From contig CAUYUJ010000738.1 in NCBI GenBank assembly GCA_963575745.1, positions 1 to 64,000 on the forward strand: DNA of 64,000 bases, read 5' to 3'. The DNA is from Prorocentrum cordatum (Eukaryota; Sar; Dinophyceae; Prorocentrales; Prorocentraceae). Shown one piece after another: positions 26,826 to 38,711 of this stretch. Every line of letters begins with the position of its first letter. Within the stretch, counting starts at the first letter, position 1. The notes beneath the pieces were generated by a model, which saw only the letters and a list, made by a program, of their open reading frames with translations, searched no databases and was not told the DNA's origin. Both the position numbers and the translations under genes were made by a program.

Positions 26826-28650
26826 TTTGTTCTGGTGTGAGTGGTTCAGGGTCTTCGTCCTGGTGTGAGTCGCTCGGGCACGTCGTGGTGTGAGTCGTTC
26901 AGGCACCTTGTCCTGGTATGAGTCGCTCGGGCCCCTCCTTGTGTGTGAGTCGTTCGGGCTCCTCGTGGTGTGAGTCGTTGGGGCCCCTCGTCCTGGGGTG
27001 AGTCGTTCGGTCTCCTCGTGGGGCCTCTTGGGGGCCTCTTGGAGGCTCTCGGGGCCTCTTGGGGGCCTCTTGGGGGTCTCATGGGGGCCTCTTGGGGGCC
27101 TCTTGAGGCGTCTAGGGGCTTCTTGGGGACCTTTTGGGGGCCTCTTGGGGGCCTCTTGGGGCCTTTTGGGGGCCTGTTGGGGTACTCGTCCTTCCTCGTA
27201 TGAGTGTCTCGGGCCCCTCATTGTGTGTGAGTCGTTCGGGCTCCACGTGGGGTGAGTCCTTCGGGCCCCTCGTCCTGGTGTGCGTCGTTCGGGCCCCTCC
27301 TTGTGTGGGAGTCGTTCGGGCTCCTGGTGGTGTGAGTCGTTCGGGCCCCTCGTTCTGGTGTGAGTCGTTCGGGCGCGTCCTTGCGTGTGCGTCGCTCGGG
27401 CCCCTCCTTCTGTGTGAGTCGTTCGGGCTCCTCGTGGTGCGAGTCGTTGGGGCCCCTCGTCCTGGGGTGAGTCGTTCGGCCTCCTCGCGGGGCCTCTTGG
27501 GGGTCTCTTGGGGGCCTATTCGGGCCTCTTTGGGGGCCACTTGGGGCATCGTCCTTCCTTGTGCGAGTGCATCGGGCCCCTCGTTGTGCATGAGTCGTTG
27601 GGGGCTCTCGTGGTGAGAGTCGTTCGGGCCCCTCGTCCGTGGTGCGTCGTTCGGGCTCCTCCTCGTGTGTGTGAGTCGTTCGGGCTCCTCGTGGTGTGAG
27701 TCATTCGGGCCCGTCGTCCTGGTGTGCGTCGTTCGGGCCCCTCCTTGTGTGTGAGTCGTTCGGGCTCCTCGTGGTGGGAGGTGTTCGGGCCCCTCGTCCT
27801 GGTGTGAGTCGTTGGGGCGCGTCCTTGTGTGTGAGTTTGTGGGCTCCTCGTTGTGTGAGTCGTTGGGGCCCCTCGTCCTGGGGTGAGTCGTTCGGTCTCC
27901 TCGTGGGGCCTCTTGGAAGCCTCTTGGAGGCTCTCGGGGCCTCTTGGGGGCCTCTTGGGCGTCTCGTGGGGGCCTCTTGACGCGTCTTGGGGCTTCTTGG
28001 GGGCCTCGTGTGGGCCTGTTGGGAACCTTTTGGGGGTCTCTTGGGGCCTCTTGGGGGCCTCTTGGGGGCCTCGTCCTTCCTTGTGTGAGTGCCTCGGGCC
28101 CCTCATTGTGTGTGAGTCGTTCGGGCTCCTCGTGGTGTGAGTCGTTCGGGCCCCTCGTCCTGGTGTGCGTCGTTCGGGCCCCTCCTTGTGGGTGAGTCGT
28201 TCGGGCTCCTCATGGTGTGAGTCGTTCGGGCCGCTCGTCCTGGTGTGAGTCGTGCGGGCGCCTCCTTGCGTGTGGGTCGTTCGGGCTCCTCGTGGTGTGA
28301 GTCGTTCGGGCGCCTCGTCCTGGTGTGAGTCGTTCGGGCCCCTCCTTGTGGTGTGATTCGTTCGGGCTCTTCGTGTCGTGAGTCGTTGGGGCCCCTCGTC
28401 CTGGTGTGAGTCGTTCGGCCTCCTCGTGGGGCCTCTTGGGGACCTCTTGGAGCCTCTGTGGGCTTCTTGGGGGCCTCTTGGGGGCCGCTTGGGGGCCTCT
28501 GGTGGCCTCTTGGGGCCTCTCGGGTGCCTCTTGGGTGCCTCTTGGGGGGCTCTTGGGGCCTCTTGGGGGCCTCTGAGGGCGCCTTGGAGGTTTCTTGGGA
28601 GCCTCCTGGGGGCCTCTTGGTGCCATCTTGGGGCCTCTTGCGACCTCCTC
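26826..28650 (+). repeat. Composite minisatellite: GTGAGTCG units and GGGGGCCTCTTGG units
   Basis: Blocks of 25-29 bp GTGAGTCGTTCGGG units alternate with blocks of a shorter 11-14 bp unit, GGGGGCCTCTT. The change of unit is abrupt (near 27015, 27480, 27890 and 28420), each time via CTCCTCGTGGGGCCTCTTGG or a close variant. The order is always long unit then short unit. The first ~400 bp are shared with 31815-32220 as part of the segmental duplication. Confidence 0.85.
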
Positions 28651-29063
28651 AGAAGGGCGAAGTAGAGCTGCCCCCTAAGAAGGACAAAATGAGCCCAAAA
28701 CCTTCGTACAATCAATGGTTTTGATATGAAGGACGATGAGCGCGGCCCCCTCAGAAGTCCAAAATGGTCCCAACACCCTAGTAAACATCAATGATTTCTG
28801 CTTCGAAGAGGAGTAGAGGCGCCAACCCCCCCCCCCCCCCCCCCCCCCTGGGGGCCAGAATCTCTGTGAGGGTAGTCGTTTTTTTTTGACCTCCGAGGAG
28901 TCGAAAAAAAAGACCCCCTTGATCCCACTCGGGGCGCCCTCTCCAGGTCCAGGGGAGGGGGTAGGGGGAGGGGTAAACCCATCCCCGAAGGGGAAGATAG
29001 GGGGTTAGGGGGTTGAGAACAGAGAGAACTCGCTAAACCACTCACACCCAAAGGGCTGGTGGG
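28651..29063 (+). repeat. Dispersed element E1, copy 1 (C23 run, G4 motif, sharp end)
   Basis: Starts with CGACCTCCTCAGAAG and two tandem ~75-bp sub-units with ATCAATG. It has a run of 23 C at 28826-28848, a G-rich block at 28951-28973 and the conserved ending AAACCACTCACACCC...GGCTGGTGGG. Beyond it, sequence identity to other copies ends at once. No gene. Confidence 0.65.
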
Positions 29064-30799
29064 ATTGGACGAGAAGTTGTTCTCCTGGCTGAAGAGGCAC
29101 GACCAGGAGACGGGCAACATTCCGAGCATCTACCCATTCGCCAACGGCATGCCCATTCGGTTGACGGACAACGTTGATCGAAGCAGACAACTCTACAGAC
29201 ACCGAAAGGGAGTGATTTACGGATGGACTTTGGCGCCTGATTGCGGTCCCCAAGAGATCGAGGGCGAGCTCATATTGGATAGGTTGCCCTTGGTTATCTA
29301 TATCCATTTTCCCAAAAGCACAGTGGACAATAGGGAAGCTGCCGACGGGCGTGTACCCGTTGAAGCGAAGATCCAGGACCTGGAAAGTCAACAAGCACAC
29401 GGGCATCGAAGCTCGACGCACGGGCTTCTGGATTCTCCCCGACTTCGCTTCCACCGCTCACATGATCCAGGGGGCGACGTTGGAAGCGGCATTCGCTGAC
29501 CTGCAGCATTGGTCCAGCAGGGCGTCCATGACAGCTCAGATTGCTGTCTACGTATGTTTGTCCAGAGTGAAGCGATTGCCAAACATCTGCGTCATGCAAC
29601 CGTTCTCGACCTTTCTGTTCGGCCTCGGCAACCCAGTGGGGCCCGAGCGACTGATGCGGAAGCTTTCTGGCCAGATCACAGCAGACGAGGCGATTCATGA
29701 ATGGGGTGCGCTTGATGACGAGGCCGCTGAAGCTGAGAAGATGGACCCCATGGCGAAGCAGCGCCTGTGCGTCTGCTGCTACCTCAAAGGGGAGCAGGAG
29801 TATATGCTCGACGCTCGCGATTTCGGCATGAAAGCAGCCGCTGACTTCTACGAGAAGTACGCGTCGCAAGGCAGGTGGACGAGATGCATGGACTGCGCGC
29901 GCGAGATCTGCCCAATGCCTTGTCGGTCTGCGCGGGCGGCCGAGGCTTCCCAAGGGATGGCCGATGGCAACGCTCCAAGGAGAATCCCGCCAGATCATTC
30001 AATATGCAAGCGGTGCGTGGAACGTGATGACTGGAAGAGGAGCCTGACCCCGCAGAGCCACGGGTGTGCTGCTTGCAAAGATGTTTTTGACGAAGGCGTG
30101 TGGGGCGCGAATATTCTGAGACATCATCGGTATGCCGATAGAGACCTCGTGTGCCCGGGCTGCGCAGAGCGAGGGTTCGCGCCCGGCAACATCGACGAGC
30201 ACCAGTGCGAAGATTGCGTGGAGCACTTGGGCAGCCTCGCGTTCGACAAGCAACTGCTGAACAATGCGAAGAGGCGGGAGAAGGCCCGTTTGGTTTGCTT
30301 GGACTGTCAGACGAAGTTGCGGTGCGGAAGGTGTACAACGGCATATGAGCTGAAGTACTGGTCGAAGGCTGAACGCAAGCATCACGCGTCTTCTCGGGGC
30401 ACAACATTAGTCTGCAAGGCGCGCCGTGCGCAAGGATTCGACCCGTCGGACCTTGCGACGTACATGTGCCAGAGGTGTTCCTGCAGTTTCGGGGCTCGTA
30501 AATTCAACCCAAAGCAACTGGACCACCACAAGCATGAGAATCGCCAGAAGCTACAGTGCAAGGAGCGCGTCGCTGACATCGACGAACGAGTGCGCCACCT
30601 GCGCAAAGCGCTGCAGAAGAGCAAGCGCAAGTGCAAGTGCCATTGCCGCATTCACCAAGCCCAATGCCCGCTGACCCCCGTGCATTTCGGAGAGAAGCGC
30701 TGGCCGGGCAGCGACGGAGCGATATCCGCCGACGACCGGAAGTTCTTGGACGAGTTGCAACCGACTCCCGAATGGTGGAACAAAGCCTGGGGACGATGA
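29064..30799 (+). pseudogene. Helitron-like gene, truncated second copy (PIF1 C-terminus and Cys-rich tail)
   Basis: A 5'-truncated duplicate of 24096-25817, starting mid-gene at ATTGGACGAGAAG directly after element E1. It has DEKLFSWLKRHDQ to IHFPK, then an indel of the opposite sign to copy 1 at about 29308-29318. From about 29318 one long frame runs to the natural TGA at 30797-30799, retaining motif V (AHMIQGATLEAAF), motif VI (AVYVCLSRVKR) and the full Cys-rich tail ending WWNKAWGR. The ATG at 29351 opens 482 codons of that frame. Gln replaces the stop of copy 1, but one tail cysteine is Arg (CKERVADID). Without ATPase Walker motifs it cannot be an active helicase. Confidence 0.7.
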
Positions 30800-31814
30800 G
30801 GTACGGCGCGGAGGCCGTCGGCCCAGACGTGTTACTGGCGACACTATCCCTTGGTATAGTGAGACTGAAAACGGGATGTTGCCTCAATGGACTCGGGGGT
30901 TCCTGTATACATGGCTACGGCTTCGGTATCTATCCAATGGTGGATGTGCCACTGCACATTTTCCGTGGCGCCTCAGGTGGTTTGTACTATAGGAAACAGC
31001 TTGCTGGTGGAACGTGTACTACACTCAGCTGAACCCCGTACGCTTCACGTAGGCTCTACTATAGGAAACAGCTTGCTGGTGGCATTTGTATTGTAGTCGG
31101 CTGAAGCTCGTACTGTGGTTCTCGGGTGCTGGATACTGCACTCTGTGATGGTGTTTGTTATCCTGTTCTGGTGAAAGTGCTGGTTATTGTACTCAGTGTT
31201 GGTTCATTGGTGCGAAGATTACGTTTAGTTTATAGTCTGTCCTCCAGTACTGGTGAGGCCCATGCTTACCACTATGGATGTCACGCTGCTATAAGGGAAT
31301 ATCTCTGGGCACAGGGAGACTGAACAGTGGATGTTGTCTCAATGGAGTCCGTCCTTTCTGTATATATGGCTGGAGCTTCGGTATGTATCCAATGGTGGAT
31401 GCGCCGCTACTCTGCTTCCATGGCGCGTCAGGTGAGTTCTAGTGTAGTAAACATCTCGCTGGGGGATTTTGAATGGCATCATGGCAGAGACCGTACTTGA
31501 GCTTTCTCGTACTGGTTACCATGATCTGTGGTTACTGTTCTGTGTGCGGGTGTTTGGCATCCTGGCAGGTGATGGTGCTGGTGACTCGACTCAATGTTGG
31601 TGGATTGGTGGCAGTACCTTGTGATACAGCGCTCGATGCCAAAACATGTGCGTCCTCTTCACAGTCCTCCTCCTCCGCCTCTGCTTCGTGCGTTTCGTTT
31701 CAGTCGTGTCCCTGGAATCTCGCTCTTCTGGGGTTGTGGTTCCTTAACCTGTACCTGTTACCTTGGCTTCGGTGGCTCCTCCGATGCCGGCTATGGCAGT
31801 GACTGCCTTTGTTC
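30800..31814 (+). repeat. 3' flank of the second copy (duplicate of 25818-26825)
   Basis: Nearly identical to the region after copy 1, with the same internal duplication and the CCTCTTCACAGTCCTCC unit near 31655. The segmental duplication therefore includes the downstream flank and part of the following array, about 2.8-3.2 kb in all at an offset of about 4.97-4.98 kb. Confidence 0.65.
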
Positions 31815-34800
31815 TGGTGTGAGTGGTTCAGGGTCTTCGTCCTGGTGCGAGTCGTTCGGGCTCTTCGTGGTGTGAGTCGTTCAGGCACCTCGTCCTGGTA
31901 TGAGTCGCTCGGGCCCCTCCTTGTGTGTGAGTCGTTCGGGCTCCTCGTGGTGTGAGTCGTTGGGGCCCCTCGTCCTGGGGTGAGTCGTTCAGTCTCCTCG
32001 TGGGGCCTCTTGGGGGCCTCTTGTAGGCTCTCGGGGCCTCTTGGGGGCCTCTTGGGGGTCTCATGGGGGCCCCTTGGGGGCCTCTTGAGGCGTCTTGGGG
32101 CTTCTTGGGGGCTTCTTGGGGGCCTCTTGGGGGCTTCTTGGGGCCTCTTGGGGGCCTGTTGGGGGACTCGTCCTTCCTTGTATGAGTGTCTCGGGCCCCT
32201 CATTGTGTGTGAGTCGTTCGGGCTCCTCGTGGTGTGAGTCGTTCGGGCCCCTCGTCCTGGTGTGCGTCGTTCGGGCCCCTCCTTGTGTGTGAGTCGTTCG
32301 GGCTCCTCGGTGGTGTGAGTCTCTCGGGCCCCTCGTCCTGGTGTGAGTCGTTGGGGCGCCTCCTTGCGTGTGCGTCGCTCGCGCCCCACCTTGTGTGTGA
32401 GTCGTTCGGGCCGCTCGTCCTGGCGTGCGTCGCTCGGGCCCCTCCTGGTGTGTGAGTCGTTCGGGCTCTTCGTGGCGTGAGTCGTTGGGGCCCCTCGTCC
32501 TGGGGTGAGTCGTTCGGCCTCCTCGTGGGCCTCTTACTTGGGGGCCTCTTGGAGGCTCTCGGGGCGGGCCTCTTGGGGGCCTCGTCCTTCCTTGTGCGAG
32601 TGCTTCGGGCCCCTCATTGAGTGTGAGTCGTTCGGGCCCCGCGTAGTGTGAGTCGTTCGGGCCCCTCGTCCTGGTGTGCGTCGTTCGGGCCCCTCCTGGT
32701 GCGTGAGTCGTTCGGGCTCCTCGTGGTGGGAGTCGTTCGGGCCCCTCGTCCTGGTGTGCGTCGTTCGGGTCCCTCCTTGCGTGTGAGTCGTTCGGGCTCC
32801 TCGTGGTGTGAGTCGTTCGGGCCGCTCGTCTTGGTGTGCGTCGCTCGGGCCCGTCCTTGTGCGTGAGTCGTTGGGGCTCCTCGTGGTGTGAGTCGTTGGG
32901 GCTCCTCGTCCTGGAGGGAGTCGCTCGGCCTCCTCGTGGGGCCTCTTGGCCCCTCGTCCTGGTGCGAGTCGTTGGGGCGCCTCCTTGTGTGTGAGTCGTT
33001 CGGGCTCCTCGTGGCGTGAGTCGTTGGGGCCCCTCGCCCTGGGTTGAGTCGTTCGGTCTCCTCGTGGGGCCTCTTGGGGGCGTCCTGGAGGCTCTCGAGG
33101 CCTCTTGGGGGCCTCTTGGACGTCTCTTGGGGGCTTCTTGAGGGCCTCTTGAGGCGTCTTGGGGCTTCTTGGGGGCCTCTTGGGGGCCTTTTGGGTGCAC
33201 CTGGGGGCTTCTCGGGGGCCTGTTGGGGGACTCGTCCTTCATTGTGTGAGTGTCTTGGGCCCCTGATGAGTGTGAGCCGTTCGGGCTCCTCGTGGTGTGA
33301 GTCCTTCGGGCCCGTCGTCCTGGTGCGCGTCGTTCGGGCACCTCCTTGTGTGCGAGTCGTTCGGGCTCCTCATGGTGTGAGTCGTTCGGGCCCCTCTTCC
33401 TGGTGTGAGTCGTTCGGGCGCCTCCTTGCGTGTGCGTCGCTCGGGCCCCTCCTTGTGTGTGAGTCGTTCGGGCCGCTCGTCCTGGTGTGCGTCGCTCGGG
33501 CCCCTCCTGGTGTGTGAGTCGTTCGGGCTCCTCGCGGTGTGAGTCGTTCGTGCCCCTCGTCCTGGGGTGAGTCGTTCGGCCTCCTCGTGGGCGTCTTGGG
33601 GGCCTCTTGGAGGCTCTCGGTGCCTCTTGGGGGCCTCGAGAGGCGTCTTGGGGCTTCTTGGAAGCCTCTTGGGGGCCTCTTGGTTGCTTCTTGGGGCATC
33701 TTGGGGGCCTCTGGGGGGCCTCGTCCTTCCTTGTGTGAGTGCCTCGGGCCCCTCATTGTGTGTGAGTCGTTCGGGTTTCTCGTAGTGTGAGTCGTTCGGG
33801 CCCCTGGTCCTGGTGTGCGTCGTTCGGGCCCCTCCTTGTGTGTGAGTCGCTCGGGCTCCTCATGGTGTGAGTCGATCGGGCCCCTCGTCATGGTGTGAGT
33901 CGTTCGGGCGCCTCCTTGCGTGTGAGTCGTTCGGGCTCCTCGTGCTGTGAGTCGTTCGGACCGCTCGTCCTGGCGTGCGTCGCTCGGGCCCCTCCTTGTG
34001 TGTGAGTTGTTCGGGCCCCTCGTGGTGTGAGTCGTTGGGGCCCCTCGTCCTGGGGTGGGTCGTTCGGCCTCCTCGTGGGCGTCTTGGGGGCCTCTTGGAA
34101 GCTCTCGGGGCCCCCTGGGTGCCTCTTTGTTGTCTTGTGGGCGCCTCTTGGGGGCCTCGAGAGGCGTCTTGGGGCTTCTTGGAAGCCCCTTGGTGGCCTC
34201 TTGGGGGCCTCTTGGGGCCTCTTGGGGGCCTCTTGGGGGCCTCGTCCTTCCTTGTGTGAGCGCTTCGGGCCCCTCCTTGTGTGTAAGTCGTTCGGGCTCC
34301 TCGTAGTGTGAGTCGTTCGGGCCCCTGGCCCTGGTGTGCGTCGTTCGGGCCCCTCCTTGTGTGTGAGTCGTTCGGGCTCCTCATGGTGTGAGTCGTTCGG
34401 GCCCCTCGTCCTGGTGTGAGCGTGTGAGTCGTTCGGGCTCCTCGTGGTGTGAGTCGTTCGGGCCGCTCGTCCTGGTGTGCGTCGCTCGGGCCCCTCCTTG
34501 TGTGCAAGTTGTTCGGGCTCCTCGTGGTGTGAGTCGTCGGGGCCCTTCGTCCTGGGGTGAGTCGTTCGGGTCCCTCATTGTATGTGGGTCGTTCGGGCTC
34601 CTCGTGGTGTGAGTCGTTCGGGCCGCTCGTCCTGGTGTGCGTCGTTCGGGCCCCTCCTTGTGTGTGAGTCGTTCGAGCTCCTCGTGGCGGGAGTCGTTCG
34701 GGCCCCTCGTCCTGGTGTGAGTCGTTGGGGCGCCTCCTTCTTGGGGGCCTCTTGGGGGCCTCGTCCTTCCCTGTGTGAGTGCCTCGGGCCCCTCATTGTG

Positions 34801-35290
34801 TGTGAGTCGTTCGGGCCCCTCGTGGTGTGAGTCGTTCGGGCCCCTCGTCCTGGTGTGCGTCGTTCGGGCCCCTCCTTGTGTGTGAGTCGTTCGGGCTCCT
34901 CGTGGTGGGAGTCGTTCGGGCCCCTCGTCTTGGTGTGCGTCGGTGGGGCGCCTCCTTGCGTGTGAGTCGTTCGGGCTCCTCGTGGTGTGAGTCGTTCGGG
35001 CCGCTCGTCTTGGTGCGCGTCGCTCGGGCCCCTCGTCCTGGGGTGAGTCGTTCGGCTTCCTCGTGGGGCCCTCTTGGGGGCCTCCTCGAGGCCTGTGGGG
35101 CCTCCTGAGGGCCTCGTGGGGACCTCTGGAGGCCCTCTTGGGAGCCTCCTGGTGCGTCCTGGAGCCTCTTGGTGGCATCTTGGGGGCCTCTTGGGTCCTC
35201 TTGGGAGCTTCTTGGGGGCGTCTTGGAAGCCTCTGTGGAGCCTCCTGGGGGCCCTTGGGGCCAGCTTGGAGCCCCGTGCGATCCTTAGAC
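31815..35290 (+). repeat. Composite minisatellite array
   Basis: GTGAGTCGTTCGGG units alternate with GGGGGCCTCTT blocks (about 31995-32170, 33060-33230, 33590-33720, 34070-34245 and 35050-35270). Long minus-strand ORFs here encode only Pro/Arg/Thr/His-rich repeats because the unit lengths are not multiples of three. Confidence 0.85.
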
Positions 35291-35635
35291 GCGCGAAGGA
35301 ACGATGCCCCCTGAGAAGGACAACAACCCAAGACCTTCGTAAAATCAATGTTTGTGTTGTGAAGGAAGAGGGGCGCTGTTCCCTCCGAGCGCCGAAATGT
35401 GGCCGAAACATAGAGTTGATTATATCGGCCACTTGTTGTTGTGATGCGTGTTTCACTCCTTGCCCCATTGGCCCCATAGAATAGATTATATCGGCCACTT
35501 GTTGTTGTGATGCATGTTTCACTCCTTGCCCCATTGGCCCCGCCCTCGTGGCAGCAGCGTTGTGGCGGCTAGCGCTCGAGGACATGCAGGTACGCCAGGG
35601 ATAATGCGAGAGTTCGCGTCTGCGTGCGCTGCAGA
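35291..35635 (+). repeat. Inter-array spacer with a 66-bp tandem duplication
   Basis: Carries GCCCCCTGAGAAGGACAAC and ATCAATG sub-units like element E1. Then TATATCGGCCACTTGTTGTT occurs twice, 66 bp apart (35421 and 35487). It ends with AATGCGAGAGTTCG and GCAGATATGTGAGTCGTTCC, the left-edge motif of arrays. A near-identical spacer lies at 38371-38711. No gene. Confidence 0.6.
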
Positions 35636-38370
35636 TATGTGAGTCGTTCCAGCTCTTCGTGGCATGAGTCGTCGGGGTCCCTCGCCCTTCCTTGTGTGAC
35701 TCCTTCGGGCCCCTCATTGTGTGTAAGTCGTTCGGGCTCCTCGTGGTGTGAGTCGTTCGGGCCCCTCGTCTTGGTGTGCGTCGTTCGGGCCCCTCCTTCT
35801 GTGTGAGTCGTTCGGGCTCCTCGTGGTGGGAGTCGTTCGGGCCCCTCGTCTTGGTGTGCGTCGTTGGGGCGCCCCCTTGCGTGTGAGTCGTCCGGGCTCC
35901 TCGTGGTGTGAGTCGTTCGGGCCGCTCGTCCTGGTGCGCGTCGCTCGGACCCATCCTTGTGTGTGAGTCGTTGGGGCTCCTCGTCCTGGAGGGAGTCGCT
36001 CGGCCTCCTCGTGGGGCCCCTTGGCCCCTCGTCCTGGTGTGAGTCGTTGGGGCGCCTCCTTGTGTGTGAGTCGTTCGGGCTCCTCGTGGTGTGAGTCGTT
36101 GGGGCCCCTCGTCCTGGGTTGAGTCGTTCGGTCTCCTCGTGGGGCCTCTTGGGGGCGTCCTGGAGGCTCTCGAGGCCTCTTGGGGGCCTCTTGGACGTCT
36201 CTTGGGGGGCCTCTTGGGGGCCTCTTGAGGCGTCTTGGGGCCTCTTGGGGGCCTCTTGGGGGTCTCTTGGGGCCTCTTGAGGGCCTCTTGGGGGCCTCGT
36301 CCTTCCTTGTGTGAGTGCCTCGGGCCCCTCATTGTGCGTGAGTCGTTCGGGTTCCTCGTAGTGTGAGTTGTTCGGGTTCCTGGTCCTGGTGTGCGTCGTT
36401 CGGGCCCCCCCTTGTGTGTGAGTCGTTCGGGCTCCTCATGGTGTGAGTCGTTCGGGCCCCTCGTCCTGGTGTGAGTCGTTCGGGCGCCTCCTGGCGTGCG
36501 AGTCGTTCGGGCTCCTCGTGCTGTGAGTCGTTCGGACCGTTCGTCTTGGTGTGCGTCGCTCGGGCCCTTCCTTGTGTGTGAGTTGTTCGGGCTCCTCGTG
36601 GTGTGAGTCGTTGGGGCCCCTCGTCCTGGGGTGAGTCGTTCGGCCTCCTCGTGGGCGTCTTGGGGGGGCCTCTTGGAAGCTCTCGGGGCCCCTTGGGGGC
36701 CTCTTTGTGGTCTCTTGGCCGCTTCTTGGGGGCCTCGAGAGGCGTCTTGGGGCTTCTTGGGGGCTTCTTGGGGGCTTCTTGGGGCCTCTTGGGGGCCTCT
36801 TGGGGGCCTCGTCCTTCCTTGTGTGAGTGCCTCGGGCCCCTCATTGTGTGTGAGTCGTTCGGGTTCCTCGTAGTGTGAGTCCTTCGGGCCCCTGGTCCTG
36901 GTGTGCGTCGTTCGGGCCCCTCCTTGTGTGTGAGTCGTTCGGGCTCCTCATGGCGTGAGTCGTTCGGGCCCCTCGTCCTGGTGTGAGTCGTTCGGGCGCC
37001 TCCTTGCGTGTGAGTCGTTCGGGCCCCTCGTGGTGTGAGTCGTTCGGACCGCTCGTCCTGGTGTGCGTCGCCCGGGCCCCTCCTTGTGTGTGAGTTGTTC
37101 GGGCTCCTCGTGGTGTGAGTCGTTGGGGCCCCTCGTCCTGGGGTGAGTCGTTCGGCCTCCTCGTGGGCGTCTGGGGGGCCTCTTGGAAGCTCTCGGGGCC
37201 CCTTGGGGGCTTCTTTGTGGTCTCTTGGGCGCCTCTTGGGGGCCTCGGGAGGCGTCTTGGGGCTTCTTGGAAGCCTCTTGGGGGCCTCTTGGGGGCTTCT
37301 TGGGGCTTCTTGGGGGCCTCGTCCTTCCTTGTGTGACTGCCTCGGGCCCCTCATTGTGCGTGAATCGTTCGGGCTCCTCGTGGTGTGAGTCGTTCGGGCC
37401 CCTGGTCCTGGTGTGCGTCGTTCGGGCCCCCCCTTGTGTGTGAGTCGTTCGGGCTCCTCATGGTGTGAGTCGTTCGGGCCCCTCGTCCTGGCGCGAGTCG
37501 TTCGGGCGCCTCCTTGCGTGCGAGTCGATCGGGCTCCTCGTGGTGCGAGTCGTTCGGACCGCTCGTCCTGGTGTGCGTCGCTCGGGCCCCTCCTTGTGTG
37601 CGAGTTGTTCGGGCTCCTCGTGGCATGAGTCGCTGGGGCCCCTCGTCCTGGGGTGAGTCGTTCGGGCCCCTCATTGTATGTGAGTCGTTCGGGCTCCTCG
37701 TGGTGTGAGTCGTTCGGGCCCCTCGTCCTGGTGTGAGTCGTTCGGGCCCCTCCTTGTGTGTGAGTCGTTCGAGCTCCTCGTGGTGGGAGTCCTTCGGGCC
37801 CCTCGTCCTGGTGTGAGTCGTTGGGGCGCCTCCTTCTCTTGGGGGCCTCTTGCGGGCCTCGTCCTTCCTTGTGTGAGTGCCTCGGGCCCCTCATTGTGTG
37901 TGAGTCGTTCGGGCTCCTCGTGGTGTGAGTCGTTCGGGCCCCTCCTTATGTGTGAGTCGTTCGGGCTCCTCGTGGTGGGAGTCGTTCGAGCCCCTCGTCT
38001 TGGTGTGCGTCGTTGGGGCGCCTCCTTGCGTGTGAGTCGTTCGGGCTCCTCGTGGTGTGAGTCGTTCGGGCCGCTCGTCCTGGCGTGCGTCGCTCGGGCC
38101 CCTCGCCCTGGGGTGAGTCGTTCGGCTTCCTCGTGGGGCCCTCTTGGGGGCCTCCTCGAGGCCTGTGGGGCCTCCTGAGGGCCTCGTGGGGGCCTCTGGA
38201 GGCCCTCTTGGGAGCCTCCTGGGGCGTCCTGGAGCCTCTTGGGGGCCTCTTGGGGGCATCTTGGGTCCTCTTGGGAGCTTCTTGGGGGCGTCTTGGAAGC
38301 CTCTGTGGAGCCTCCTGGGGGCCCTTGGGGCCAGCTTGGAGCCCCGTGCGATCCTTAGACGCGCGAAGGA
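35636..38370 (+). repeat. Composite minisatellite array
   Basis: Continues the alternation of the two unit types, with short-unit blocks near 36130-36300, 36650-36810, 37165-37320 and 38130-38330. The stretch from about 37830 into the next spacer duplicates 34735-35740. Confidence 0.85.
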
Positions 38371-38711
38371 ACGATGCCCCCCTGAGAAGGACAGAACAAC
38401 CCAAGACCTTCGTAAACTCAATGTTTGTGATGTGAAGGAAGAGGAGCGCTGTTCCCTCCGAACGCCGAAATGGAGCCGAAACATAGAGTATATTATATCG
38501 GCCACTTGTTGTTGTGATGCATGTTTCACTCCTTGCCCCATTGGCCCCATAGAGTAGATTATATCGGCCACTTGTTGTTGTGATGCATGTTTCACTCCTT
38601 GCCCCATTGGCCCCGCCCTCGTGGCAGCAGCGTTGTGGCGGCTAACGCTCGAGGACATGCAGGCGCGCCAGAGATAATGCGAGAGTTCGCGTCTGTGTGC
38701 GTTGCAGATAT
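38371..38711 (+). repeat. Inter-array spacer, second copy
   Basis: Matches 35291-35635 including the 66-bp tandem duplication (TATATCGGCC at 38494 and 38560) and the left-edge motif GCAGATATGTGAGTCG. It is part of a ~1-kb segmental duplication. Confidence 0.6.

Noticed and set aside
28651-29063. E1 end read as a classical Helitron 3' end (CTGG near the terminus)
   Set aside because: The junctions place the end at GGTGGG, not at CTGG, and no 10-20 bp hairpin precedes it at the expected distance.
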